A stretch of 64,000 nt of DNA from Sapria himalayana (GCA_029783825.1 JAREIK010003411.1:1566966-1630965), one strand, 5' to 3'; positions 1 through 10,578 are shown, counted from the stretch's first letter. Translations and numbers: made by a program. The notes: generated by a model not told the origin, from the sequence alone.

Positions 1-107
1 ACCTTAATTTTTTTAAATTAAGGGTTCGGTGCGGGGTGGCGCGGGGCGGCGCAGCGGAGTGCATCCAAACCACTATTTTTTTTTAATATTAGGGATTCGG
101 CCAGACC
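1..107. other. Left flank of the F0 hAT element, ending in its TSD
   Basis: Low-complexity AT and a GC-rich stretch precede the F0 element. The last eight bases (100-107, GCCAGACC) are repeated exactly at 5225-5232 after the element, so they are the target-site duplication. The right flank belongs to an F2-type element, so this short piece is probably the rest of that older element. Its left end is not in the window. Confidence 0.6.
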
Positions 108-3100
108 TAGGGATGACATCGGATCGGATTTGGATCGGATTTTTCAAAATCTATATCCGATCCTAAATAAAAATAATATATCCATATCCATATTCATATA
201 CTACAGATAAACAAAATTTAAATCCATATCCTATCCATCGGATTTCGGATATTCTCCACGGATATCGGATTTATCCATGCGATATTAAGACGTATTTTGC
301 TAACCTATGACACCATTTATAATTTCATGATTTATAAATTTAGGAATATAAACCAAATTTTAATGTTAATAAAACATCACAAATCAAAATATTTGTATCA
401 AGTGACAAATTCAAAATGTTTTACATCTTAAACAAAGTTTCAACAAGGTTTGATAGACTTCATCTTCATAAAAGTTGATAAAAATGTTGTCATCGATCAT
501 GTGTAATCTCGAATCCCACAATTATAAAAAAAAACTTAATATTTGAATACTTAAATTGCAATATGAATTAAAATTTATTAGTTATAAAATATAATACCTT
601 CATCATGCACGTGAATATCTTCTTCATAAATTGATGCATAAACATCTGAAATGAACAAGTCATCTCCACATAGAAAAAAAAAATATAAAAAGAAAAATAA
701 TATTAAAATTTGACAAATATTATGAAATTATAGGTAAATAAAAAATAAATGATCTATGAAATAAATTTACCATCATGTTTTGTCACTTCACTCCACAACC
801 AACTTTGAGCACACATCAATGCTTATATCATCTTCGGATTAAGTCGATTACGATGAGGGCTAACTAATCTCCCACTAGAACTGAATGCAGACTCTGAAGC
901 AACAGTAGATACTGGAATTGCTAATATGTCTCTTGCAATAGTTTGCAAGACAAGATACTTTACCCCATTCAACTTCCACCATAATAAAATATTAAATTGA
1001 GAATTTTCAGGCAAAACATCTTCCTCCAATTAATAGTCCAATTCAGTTCTGAAACTATTAGTTTTATTAGTCTTCATCATTTTCACAAACAATTGATAAT
1101 CACTATCGATAGTTATTGAACTCTCTTTTGAAGTTGAAGTGACCGTTCCATGTACTGCAGATTCTGTATTAGTCCTTTTATACATTCTAGTATAATATAT
1201 CTCCATCAACTCATAACAAAGTCGTTGAATGTTGTTAATTTGTTCACTAAAGTCATTTGGATAAACCAAAGAAAAGTAAAAGTGTAGCAGAGTCATCTTA
1301 TACCTAGGGTCCAATACTGCAGCAACACCCATCAATTTATGGATCACATTCCAATATGCATCAAATTTTGCAATCATACTCTTTGCCATTGTACTAATTA
1401 CTACATTGGATGATATGAGCCATTCATTCAATGTCATTTTAATTCTGCAAATCACAGGAAAAAACATATTGGCAGTGTGATATCTTGTCCCAGAAAATAA
1501 CTCAGTGACATTATAGAACAACTCCAACCTATCACAAACATCCTTTGCAGTCTTCCATTCTGCTTCACTAGGCACAAGCACATAGTGTGACTCAAACAAC
1601 TTAAGTCTAGGAAACACATTTTTATAAGCCAAAGCAGTTTTAAGCATTAGATAAGTGGAGTTCCACCTTGTTGGACAATCCAAATTCAATCTTCTAGTAC
1701 AAGGAAATTTCATTTGTCTACAAATATCCTCAAACCTTTCTATTCTTTTTGGAGATGCTGTCTAAAAAATTACACTGTCCCTGACATTATCAATGGCATG
1801 CTTGATCACATCTAAATCAATCCTAACAATAAGGTTCAAGATATGTGCAGCACAACGCATATGAAGTAAAGACCCGTCATTCAATAAGCAATCAATACTC
1901 AATTTTTCTTTTATCTTACCAATCATGCTATCATTAGTAGAGCAATTATCCACTGTAATAACGGATATCCTTGAGTCCACATTCCACCCCAGCATAGCAA
2001 ATATCAACACCTCTGTTAGCACATCACTTGTATGAGGGCAAGGGACATAAATAAACCTGAAAAAATAACAAAATTATCAATAAAGTAAACAATGAATAAA
2101 AATATATATATACTTAATTTAAGAAAGGACATGTTAATTTGTTATACCTCAGGATTAGACTATGTAATGTCCAAGATTTATCAATGAAATGTGTTGTAAC
2201 AGACATGAAACCCCTTTTTTGGTTACTAGAAGTCCACATGTCCGTTGTAATAGCAACTCTACTATCATTATTCTCGATCAACTTCATGACTTTATCCCTC
2301 TCTTCCCCGTAAATGTTCAAGATATGCTTCTTCACAATATTACGGCAAGGACACTTGAAAAGAGGTTGAATAGTAGTTGTGAAATCTCTAAATCCTCTAT
2401 GCTCCACCATCGAAAGAGGATAGTTATGGAGAATAATCATCTTTGCTAATTTCTCTATTCTCTGTTTTTCATTAAATGCACCAGAAGGTCCAGAATTAAC
2501 ATTTCCTTTCGAATCAGTTTTCAAAATCATTTGCCTTATGTCACCGCCAGCTGATTTTCTTCTAGGACACCTATCAAAATGTTGCTTCAAATGCGACGTA
2601 CAATAGGATGATTTACCCACAAAAAGCTTTTTACAATAATTGCATTGGGCTTTCTCTTCATTATTAACAACCAGATGAGTAAAGTGTTTCCACATAGGAT
2701 TTTTGAAAGCCTTACCATCTTTTCCTTGTTTAAATTCACAATCAACTGGTACTGATTGAGTGGAGAGTCCACCTGAGTTTCCTCCAATTGGAGTTGATTC
2801 TTGTGTGCTAGCAACACTATTGCTACAAGCTATGTTGCACGGACACGGATACGGACATGTGGATACGACACGGCAAGATACGGGGACACGGCAAATTCTA
2901 AAAAACTAGGATACGGATATGGCTAGGATACGTCATGATAAAAAAAATAAAAATAAAAATTAGTAATTATAAATATTAGGTATTTTAAAATAATTTAAAA
3001 TTCTGTATTTTAAAATAATTTAAAATTTTGTATTTTAAAATAATGTAAATAAAATTTAAACCCTCTAACACCCTCCCCCTCCCGAACCTTCCCCCCTCCC

Positions 3101-3184
3101 GAACCTTCCCCCCTCCCAAACCTTCCCCCCTCCCGAAACCCCTTCCTCCCCCTCCCGCCCCCCTCCCGAAACCCCCTTCCCCCC

Positions 3185-3309
3185 CTCTCGAAACCCCCTC
3201 CCGCCCCCCCTCTCGAAACCCCCTCCCGCCCCCCCTCTCGAAACCCCCTCCCGCCCCCCCTCTCGAAACCCCCTCCCGCCCCTCCTCTCGAAACCCCCTC
3301 CTCCCGATA
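3185..3309. repeat. 25-bp C-rich tandem repeat, about five units
   Basis: CTCTCGAAA recurs every 25 bases at 3185, 3210, 3235, 3260 and 3285, separated by C-runs. The last unit has a small change. Related but irregular C-rich sequence lies at the equivalent place in F1 copy B (about 18160-18290), so this array grew from an ancestral F1 segment. Confidence 0.9.
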
Positions 3310-3315
3310 CAGATT

Positions 3316-3480
3316 CCAAAAACCACGCGTTTTTGGAATCTGTTTCCAAAAACCACGCGTTTTTGGAATCTGTTTCCAAAAACCACGCGTTTTTGGAATC
3401 TGTTTCCAAAAACCACGCGTTTTTGGAATCTGTTTCCAAAAACCACGCGTTTTTGGAATCTGTTTCCAAAAACCACGCGT
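3316..3480. repeat. 30-bp hairpin tandem repeat, five identical units plus a partial
   Basis: Units start at 3316, 3346, 3376, 3406, 3436 and 3466 (partial) and are identical. Each contains CCAAAAACCACGCGTTTTTGG, whose arms CCAAAAA/TTTTTGG can pair, followed by AATCTGTTT. Perfect identity points to recent expansion. It lies within F1 copy A, and copy B has no equivalent array. Confidence 0.93.
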
Positions 3481-3559
3481 CGGATACGGGTCTGACACGC
3501 GTCGGATACGTCTCCGACGCGTATCCGATACGCCACGTGGCGTATCCCATACGGATTTG

Positions 3560-3589
3560 TGTCCGATACGCCACGTGGCGTATCGGACA
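3560..3589. promoter_or_regulatory. 30-bp perfect palindrome centred on CACGTG in F1 copy A
   Basis: The two 15-base arms (TGTCCGATACGCCAC and its reverse complement) meet at a CACGTG core. Versions occur in the other F1 copies near the same terminus: 41807-41836 in D (one mismatch), about 43148-43176 in C, and about 18690-18719 in B, where the core has decayed to CACATG. In the coding copies this end lies upstream of the transposase. It may therefore be a transposase- or host-factor-binding site; CACGTG is the plant G-box. The function is inferred. Confidence 0.6.
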
Positions 3590-3929
3590 TGTATCCGACG
3601 CGTGTCAGACCCGTGTCCACGTGTCCACGTGTCGGACACGTGGACACGGCAGCTCCTAGGCGTATCCGTGCAACACAGGCTACAAGTGCTAGATTGTGAA
3701 TGTGCCATATTCTATACAAAAAAAAAACCACAATCAAATATAACTTAGATGCATTAGTGCATGTTATTCTAAATAAGTTGTATTGTTCAAAATAAAAAAA
3801 AATTATAGTCACATAAATGATCATTAAAGTAATCTATATCTTTAATCCTAGAACTAGTATAGTTGTTCATACAAAATGTAGGTAAACATATCAAATTTGT
3901 CAAATATAACCTAATTAAACCCACAACTA

Positions 3930-4245
3930 TTTACTATTCACTATTCTGAATTCACTATTTTGATTTACTATATACTATTACGAATTCATTATTCACTATT
4001 CTGAATTACTATTCTGATTCACTATTCTGAATTTACTATTCTGTATTCTGAATTACAATTCTGATTTACTATTTACTATTCCGGATTCACTATTCTGATT
4101 TACTATTTACTATTCTGATTTACTATTTACTATTCCGAATTCATTATTCACTATTTTGAATTTACTATTCTGATTCTCTATTCACTATTCCGGATTCACT
4201 ATTCTGATTCACTATTCACTATTCCGATTCACTATTCACTATTCA
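3930..4245. repeat. ACTATTC / TTCTGA degenerate minisatellite
   Basis: About 315 bp consist of permutations of ACTATTCTGATTC, TTACTATTCTGA and ACTATTCACTATTC without a strict period. It lies upstream of the minus-strand F0 transposase inside F0. It is either internal promoter-side repeat sequence or a later low-complexity expansion. Confidence 0.75.
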
Positions 4246-4257
4246 AGTGAAAAATCG

Positions 4258-4992
4258 GTGAAATCCCGTGATTTTGGTACTCACGCGTAGCTTGCGTTGC
4301 GTAGAGTAACTTTAACTCTTGGTCATAAATATTTTGACCTTTAAAATGACGTAAATCTGAAAAAAACTAAAAATTAGAAATTTATGAATTTTTACCTAAA
4401 ATCACGGCCAAATCCTATGCTTTTGGTATCCATGCGTAGCCCTCGTAGTATACAGCAACTTTTGTTCTTTGCCCAATAAATTCCGATGGTCCAAAACTCA
4501 AAAATTAAAGAGAGAAAAAAAAATAAAAAAAAAATTAGAAATCATTTCTCCTCTAGTGTGCGCCTCCTACTCCAGTAACTCCACTGCTTGCTTGATTTAT
4601 ATTTTTTTTTATTTTTTTTTCAATGTGGGACCCATGTGTCCCACTTTGTCTATTTTAGTCTATTTCAGCTTCAAAACACATCATTTTATTCTGGTATCAA
4701 TTGCATTTATCTTAAATGGATATTCTTTAAATATTTGAAAATTTTGAGATTTTTCTAAAATCTCATTATCAGGTTTTACTCTATACTCGTCACCTAAAAA
4801 TTCGTAAAATATTCTGATTGTCTCAAAATTCAACGAAATTTTTCTATGTCACTAGATTTCGCAAGACGAATCTAACGGCGAAATCCGTTTCGTCATCCGA
4901 GATTGTCTCAGAATTCGCAAGACGAATCTAAAAATTCTCATTATATATGGATTATATATATATATATATGTATGTCTGTGTGTGTGTGTATT
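4258..4992. repeat. Diverged direct repeats and a TA/GT microsatellite inside F0
   Basis: A block around 4258-4330 (GTGATTTTGGTACTCACGCG) recurs diverged at about 4400-4475 (CTATGCTTTTGGTATCCATGCG). CGCAAGACGAATCTAA occurs at about 4860 and again at about 4915. A (TA)n then (GT)n tract lies at about 4950-4990. No coding sequence was recognised between the F0 transposase and its right end. Confidence 0.6.
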
Positions 4993-5224
4993 ATATCTGG
5001 TAGAACAGATCGGATATAATTGGATCAGATCGGATATCCGCACGTTCGGGTCAGATCGGATACGAGTTTCGGAACGGATATGCCTAAATCCATATCCAAT
5101 CCATATCCATTCAAAAAAATAAGATTTTATCCATATCCATTATCCAGTCAACGGATTTTTCTACTGTTTGACCGGATCGGATCGGGTCGGAAATCCACAG
5201 ATACGGACACATTTGCCATCTCTA

Positions 5225-5409
5225 GCCAGACCAGGCTGAACCCGGCGGATTCGTGCCGCGGGCCCGTACTGGGCTAACCTCCACAGAACCGTGCCGGGCT
5301 AGGCACGACACAGTACAGTAACCATGCCGTGCCTGACCCGACACGAAAGCATGGCAGGCCGGCTAAAAATGGGCCGGGCTGGCTCGGCACACTCCGTTTG
5401 ACACCTCTA
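5225..5409. mobile_element. Right end of an F2-type hAT element
   Basis: GC-rich sequence full of GGCACGACAC and GCCGTGCC motifs ends with CCGTTTGACACCTCTA, the F2/F3 right terminus. F0 inserted into it (TSD 5225-5232). Its left end is outside the window or reduced to bases 1-107. GATGAATG follows at 5410-5417 and would be its TSD, but the partner cannot be seen. Confidence 0.75.
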
Positions 5410-5459
5410 GATGAATGCTCTCTTTAATATCACACAGAAAAGTGAGCACAATAAAAATT

Positions 5460-5960
5460 GAAAAGAAACAGCAACTCCCCTTTCAAATGGATCGTAAAAT
5501 TCTAAAATACTAAATTTTGAGAAAAAAAAATGTCGTTATCTTTTTAAGATCCATGTCAAGATGTCTTATGATTGCTCTGTAATTTGAATGTATTATATAG
5601 CAATGATCTCATCCTTGATCTTCTTCCTAAGAAAGAAGTCCACTTCTATGTGCTTGATTTGTTTGTAAAATATCAGATTTGAGATGATATACCTCATTGC
5701 CTTACTATCTTATTAAAGAGTAATAATTGAAGAAAGTTGATATTTATTTTCTTTGAGTATGTGTCAGATCTAAAATATTTTTAAAGTAATATTTATTATC
5801 ACCTCGAACTTTGCTTGTGTTCTGTATCTCAAAATAATTATCATTATTTTTTAATTAAAACATAACATTGTCTTAAATAAAATAACAAAATTATGTCATA
5901 CATCTTTTCTAAATGTAAGTTGATGTCCAACAAAAATTAGAATAACTCGATTAATTATAT
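5460..5960 (-). mobile_element. Ty1/copia RNase H and 3' end remnant
   Basis: On the minus strand, 5600-5700 reads like the copia RNase H end (pattern FCKQIKHIEVDFFLRKKIKDE, the family's HERTKHIEVDCHFIR block). A purine tract follows near 5480 (AAAGGGGAGTTG), as expected just before a 3' LTR. The frame is broken by stops. Homologous pieces occur at 9120-9490 and 32540-33075 on the same strand. Confidence 0.6.
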
Positions 5961-6412
5961 GGGTCCGAAATCTCTAAAAGGGATTTCTTATGTTCTGAAG
6001 ACTTCTTTACACACCTCAACATGGAAGATGTATTTCAAAGTAAACATATCAAAGCAAATTTAGGAAATAACTAATAATACTAACTGCATATATTATATCG
6101 GATCGGATACTAGTCAAATAGTTAATTTGTGATAACTTAAAAGAGTAGGCGTCAAGAAATGATAGAATGACATTTGGTTGATGAGAAAATTTGTAGTTGG
6201 GACTGTATCTTCTAGAAAATATTTTGGAATACTCTTTTCAAATTAGAATGTACGAGTTATTTTACTTATATATTTTTTTGCAACTATATTTTCTAGGATG
6301 TGTTGACACAAGATAATTGTCCGATGACATGAGATTTTACATCAAATATTATGTGTCAGCACATCCCATAAAATATAGTTGCCAAAATAAAGAAAAAATA
6401 ATTAGTTGAAAT
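5961..6412. other. Unassigned AT-rich sequence
   Basis: There is no open frame of interest. Two diverged versions of a short block (TTGCAACTATATTTTCTAGGATGTG near 6275 and its reverse complement near 6370) form a possible 50-100-bp foldback. Nothing else was recognised. Confidence 0.4.
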
Positions 6413-8200
6413 TAGAGGTGACAAATAGGTTGGGCGGACTGGGCATGACCCAAGGAACAACTCGATTGAGCTGTGCGTGGCCTGACAAGTCATGGTCTAG
6501 AACCATGCCCGGACATAGCTCGTGCTGGCCCGAGGCAAAGCTCATGCCGTGCTGGGCCAGGGAGAGTTGGGTGCTTGGCTTGCAAGCATGGTATATTGGC
6601 ATGGGTTCGTGACCCGAGACTTTTGACTGGTATTGGGCGTGGTCCAATCAGATCAAGCTAGCCCTTTTTGGTTTTTTTTTTTAATTATTAAAATATTTTT
6701 AAAAACCCATCATGCCCCATCTGGTACACGTAGCGAGTTTTTTAATTAACTCACTATGGTTGGATGAGCACATTTGCATGACACGACATAGGCACACGTG
6801 GATGCCCCCCACAGCTTGAGCCCACACCGATGCCCTCGAAGCCAAAACTTTTTTTATCCATCCAGAAGCTTCGGCTTCTCTTCTAACGTAATAGCTAACC
6901 CATTAAAAAAAATTAAAAATTTTAGAAGATCTAGTTTATTGGATACAATTCTAATGGAAAAGGTAGAAAATTTGATGGTTGTAGGATTTATGTCATTTAA
7001 ATTAAAAAAACATTAAAAACATTAAAAAAATAAATATTTTTTTAATAAAAAAAATCTATATAAATGAAATAAGAAATTTGAGTTTTTCATTCAAATCTCT
7101 TTAGCTCAACTTCTCTCTCAATCTTTTCTCTCTCTCTCTAAAGCTAAAATTTTAAATTTTAGATTTATAATATATTTTTAAAGCTTAAAGAACATGGATG
7201 TGGAGGCCAGAAAATTTGAGTATAGGCTGTGATTTTTTTTCTCTCTCCTCCAAAACTAGACATTTTTTATTTAGTTTTTTTAATATCATTTAATTATTAA
7301 GTATAAGTTAGAACATAATCTATAATTCATAAACTAAAAAAAATAAAATGTGGCTAATAGTGAATTTAATGTAAAGGTGTCAAACGGGCTGGGTCGTGCC
7401 GACTTGACTATTTTTTTGGTGGCCCAATCGAGTCACTGTGCCTTGCTCGGTACGATCAGGTATATTAATCATGCCGTGCTAGACATGTCATGGCTTGAGA
7501 ATTACTAGTTCTGCATGGCCCACCGGCTCGGTTTAGGCCGAGTCTTTCTTGGACTTATCAGGTTGGGCTGGGTCTTATTATGGTTTTCCAACCTTATTTT
7601 TTAAAAATCTAGCTATGGGTCCTTCGGCTAATTTGCCTTGCTGTCGGGCAAGGCACATGGGCTTTGTCTGGCCCAAAATGAGGCACAACTTGTTCCGGCC
7701 TAGCACAACACGAACCATGGCAAGGGGTGGCCCGGCCTGGCCTGAGGCACGGTTCTAAACCATGTCGTGTCTGGGTTGCCTAGCCCATTTGATAATTCTA
7801 ATTTAATGATACTGAAATTAATATTAATATTAATATAGTCATATATAATATTAATAATGATATTCTCATGGAAATGTCTGAAGCTGAAATCATATTCTTG
7901 ATTGTGGATGTGATTTTTATATTGTGAGTTGTGACGTGTTATTTTATTTTATTTTATTTTGATAAGATTATAGATATGATTTTTTGGTATTTTTGATTAG
8001 TAAAATTTGTCATTTGTATTTATAATTTTTTTTTTGTGATTTATGTGGAATTATGTAATATCATAAGTTGTAACTCAATGATTAATGAATAACTTAATAT
8101 TTAAAAATTGCAAAAAAAATTTTAAAATCATAAATTATAACCGGTGAATGGTGACCAATAAATATTTAAAAATTGCAATAACGCGGACATTTCAATTTGG
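6413..8200 (+). mobile_element. Internally deleted F3-type hAT copy
   Basis: The left end TAGAGGTGACAAATAGG opens a GC-rich subterminal region (to about 6660). Next come a conserved F3 upstream block, a CT-rich leader (about 7085-7140) and the start of the transposase region (ATGGAAATGTCTGAAGCTGAAATC at 7869, matching 38294 in F3 copy 4). The sequence then jumps to 3'-UTR-like sequence (7880-8170), matching 44870-45110. The transposase body is missing and no right terminus was found, so the copy is truncated. An F2 element (7372-7800) is nested inside. GTTGAAAT (6405-6412) precedes the left end but has no matching partner. Confidence 0.65.
7372..7800. mobile_element. F2 non-autonomous hAT element with TSD ATTTAATG
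   Basis: It begins TAAAGGTGTCAAACGGGC and ends GCCCATTTGATAATTCTA. The 8-bp TSD ATTTAATG is exact (7364-7371 and 7801-7808). The 429-bp inside is GC-rich, carrying repeated GGCACGAC-like motifs and no gene. It is inserted in an older F3 relative. Confidence 0.9.
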
Positions 8201-9119
8201 AAATAGCATTATAATACATATCAATATCATCAATCAAATGATATGTATAATAATGCATTATTTTTTTAATTTTTTTTATTTTTATCAAAATTTATTTATT
8301 TTTAATAAAATATCTAAAAAATAAAAATTCTTTTTGATCTTTGCCAAAAAGTAAATACTCATGTATATAACGAGTAATAATCAATAAGGCTAACTAAGTT
8401 TGTAAAGCCATCTCAGGTTACGTCTCTATTATATTCTCATATGTCTCAATATATTAGATCGAATGAGTTTCTAATCATACCAAACAAATGGGCAGGATAA
8501 GAAGCCTAAGCCTTTGTATCATTTCAAAATTGTCATATCTCATATCATAGGACATAAATACTTTTAAGAATATGGTGCAATATTTTCAATTTGGTCAATG
8601 ATGAATGACTAAGTTGAGAATCTACAAGTAAATGATCCAATATATTCAAACATCTAAAATTAAATCCTACTATAAGAGAGAAGTTATATATTCCACCCTC
8701 TCAATCTTAAATCAAATATTTCTCGAAATCTTTTGATTCTCAAAACAAATTTTAGTAGATGAAAAAATGAAGTTAGAATTTAATTGTCTAGAAAATTAAT
8801 TCATTAAAAGCATACTAACAGAATAATCAATAATAAATATAATATAATTAAGAAATAACAAACTAATATGATACTCTAATATTAAATAGTTTTATAAGTG
8901 TAGATTCACAAATATTAAATAATAATACTTAATAAATAAAATACATAAAGACAAAACTCTTAGATAATGGGGAAATCACATAGGGGCGGCCCACACATGG
9001 AGTGCTCTTGTCAACATAACATAAAAAATCAAATAGAAACATTTTAAGAAACAATAACACCTTTATCAAATTGGTGCATACAAGTCTAAAAATCTAGCTT
9101 GAAAATACTAAATGTGAGT
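8201..9119. other. Unassigned AT-rich sequence
   Basis: About 900 bp with no coding potential that I can identify. Runs such as AATAATAATAC and poly-A stretches occur. It probably includes decayed retrotransposon LTR sequence, since copia pol remnants follow directly, but this is not shown. Confidence 0.4.
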
Positions 9120-9490
9120 CAATATTTCTTTAAAGCCTTTGTGAAAATGTCTGCTGATTATTTTAATTTCTAAATATATGTAATAGTAAATGTCTCATCA
9201 TGTTTCTTCTTCCTGAGTAAGAAATAGTTAGCTTCTATGTATTTTGTTCGTTTTTAAAATATTAGATTTGAGGCTATATATTTTGTTGTCTAATGATTGC
9301 AATAAAAAATAGTAAGAGTAGAAGATGAATACTTAATTTCTTTGTGTGAGTGCTAGATCTAAAGTATCTTGTAAATATTAGTTATCATCACCTTAAACTC
9401 TATACTTGTACCAAATTTAGTAATAATTATTTATTTCTTATTTTTTTTAGGATACTAGATTCTATTCTTGAAAATTATAAAATTTTATTA
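9120..9490 (-). mobile_element. Copia RNase H remnant (second minus-strand copy)
   Basis: The segment around 9200-9300 matches the copia RNase H remnant at 5600-5700: on the plus strand, TTCTTCTTCCTGAGTAAGAAATAGTTAGCTTCTATG corresponds to the 5' copy, and the shared AGATTTGAGGCTATATA block follows. It is degenerate, with stops. The minus-strand continuation toward 9070 (TATGCACCAATTTG) corresponds to the C-terminal 'IYAPI' block. Confidence 0.5.
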
Positions 9491-9523
9491 TAGATCTTTT
9501 CTTAATGCTAGCTAGTGCACATA

Positions 9524-9812
9524 TAGGTGTCAAATGAGTTGTGTCATGCCGGGATGACCCATTTGAGTGTGGCACGGCTGTGTCACCATACCGTGCTAGA
9601 CACAATACAATATGATTATCGTATTATGCTTGGCATGACACGTGGATGTGAACTAGCCAATCGGCCAAGCACAACTAGCCTACATAGCGCTAAGCTAAGC
9701 AGTGTTGGACTATGTTGGGCAGTGGTGGGCTTGGAGTGGGCCATGCTGGTATATCTTAGTTTGGGCCTGTTTGGGCTGGTAACTAGTTCACGCAACACAA
9801 GGGCTACCTAGG
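9524..9812. mobile_element. F2 hAT fragment
   Basis: It opens with TAGGTGTCAAATGAG, close to the F2 left terminus, and continues as GC-rich sequence with GGCATGACACG motifs. No canonical right end is present, so it is truncated or strongly decayed near 9812. No TSD could be assigned. Confidence 0.6.
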
Positions 9813-10219
9813 GATGAGCCATACAGTATCATTTTTTTTTGAAATTTCATTGGCTGACATAAAAAATAATAGACTCTGATACTACACAAGATACTAGAGG
9901 GGTCAGTAGATCACATGATATCTTATATAATACGAGATAAGTGGATTTATGTCTAAAAATATATTTTTATAGTAGACACAATATTCTTTTATCTTAACAT
10001 GTAAATCTTAAGACCTAAGATTGTCTAATAGTAAGATATAATATAATTTTTGTAAATTTATTTTTTTTAATTAAAATGATGAATGCATAAATCAAATAAA
10101 AAAAATAAAATTTAAATTGAGAAAAATTGCAAAGGCTAAAGTGCAATCCAATCCAATTCAATATTTATTATAATACATGTTGCATGCATAATATATATTA
10201 AATCTGTCATGAATTGAGA

Positions 10220-10578
10220 TAGAGGTGTCAACCGAGCCGAGTCGGCCCTGCCCAGCACGAGGCACGGCACGGTTCGGTCGTGCCTGGGCTGGCCCGGCAC
10301 GTTTTTAAACCGTGCCCGGGGTTGGAACGTGCCGTACCGTGTCGTGCCTGGCTCGAGCCGTACCGTGTCGTGCCTGGCTCGAGCCGTACCGTGTCGTGCC
10401 TGGCTCGAGCCGTACCGTGTTGGGTCCCGACTTTCGACCCGGCACGGCATGGCCTGCCGTGCCTACGGGCCTTGCCGAGCCCAGATGTTTTTAAACCGTG
10501 TCGGGCTGGGTACGGTAGCACGTTCGTGCCCGAAAAAACGGGCCGGGCCGGCACAGCCCGGCTCGTTTGACACATCTA
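10220..10578. mobile_element. F2 non-autonomous hAT element with TSD AATTGAGA
   Basis: Ends are TAGAGGTGTCAACCGAGCC and GCTCGTTTGACACATCTA. The TSD AATTGAGA is exact (10212-10219 and 10579-10586). The 359-bp interior is GC-rich and includes a 26-bp tandem array. It is inserted in unit 1 of the 748-bp tandem repeat and absent from unit 2, so it arrived after the duplication or was lost from the other unit. Confidence 0.93.
10331..10420. repeat. 26-bp tandem repeat inside an F2 element
   Basis: The unit GCCGTACCGTGTCGTGCCTG-GCTCGA starts at 10331, 10357, 10383 and 10409 (partial). The first three units are identical. Overlapping open frames here on both strands are by-products of the repeat. 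Confidence 0.93.

Larger units (their letters stand above)
2830..3678 (-). mobile_element. Non-autonomous F1 hAT element, copy A (849 bp)
   Basis: Left end CTATGTTGCACGGACACGG and right end TCCGTGCAACACAG are inverted repeats. The flanking 8-bp TSD is GCTACAAG (2822-2829 and 3679-3686). The left 180 bp match the transposase-3' end of the coding F1 copies and the right 200 bp match their upstream end, with the gene missing between. The inside is made of tandem repeats: C-rich 25-bp units, 30-bp hairpin units, and long CACGTG palindromes. It sits in the first exon of the F0 transposase. Open frames across it (glycine/arginine-rich or repeated) come from the tandem repeats and are not genes. Confidence 0.9.
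578..3708 (-). pseudogene. F0 BED/hAT transposase, interrupted and with premature stops
   Basis: This encodes a DNA transposase that would cut and paste F0. Start ATG is 3708-3706. About 7 codons later the frame is broken by the F1 copy A (2830-3678), and it resumes in the same frame if that insert and one TSD are ignored. A BED zinc finger follows near 2580-2690 (CNYC, then HLKQHFDRC). Next come the hAT core (MWTSSNQKRGFMSVTTHFID) and a 91-bp intron at 2057-2147 with GT and AG in place. After it come VDNCSTND, CAAHILNLIV, LDCPTRWNSTYLML, and the C-terminal dimerisation domain (WWK, SESAFSSSGRLVSPHRNRL) at 823-1029. In-frame stops lie at 1762-1764 (TAG where the family has Trp), 1030-1032 (TAA) and 823-825 (TAA). 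A second small intron (donor at 770, acceptor near 664) and a last exon ending at a stop at 578-580 are plausible. Confidence 0.85.
108..5224 (-). mobile_element. Complete hAT element, family F0, 5.1 kb
   Basis: The element starts TAGGGATGACATC and ends TTTGCCATCTCTA, so its ends are imperfect inverted repeats of the TAGGGATG type typical of hAT transposons. It is flanked by a perfect 8-bp TSD, GCCAGACC (100-107 and 5225-5232). Both subterminal regions carry repeated GGATCGGAT and ATATCC motifs (about 118-270 and 5005-5200), as expected for transposase-binding arrays. The interior holds a minus-strand transposase gene (578-3708), interrupted by the nested F1 copy A (2830-3678). Upstream of the gene are an ACTATTC-rich minisatellite and diverged direct repeats. 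The element inserted into an older F2-type element, whose right end is at 5409. Premature stops in the transposase mean this copy is probably not autonomous now. Confidence 0.88.

Noticed and set aside
3316..3480. Regular 30-bp repeat that could look like a CRISPR array
   Set aside because: The repeat is head-to-tail without variable spacers and lies inside a plant hAT element.
2985..3824. Long overlapping open frames rich in Gly/Arg and repeated residues
   Set aside because: They read through the 25-bp and 30-bp tandem repeats of F1 copy A on both strands and cross its ends. The only real coding bases are the first few codons of the F0 transposase at 3708.
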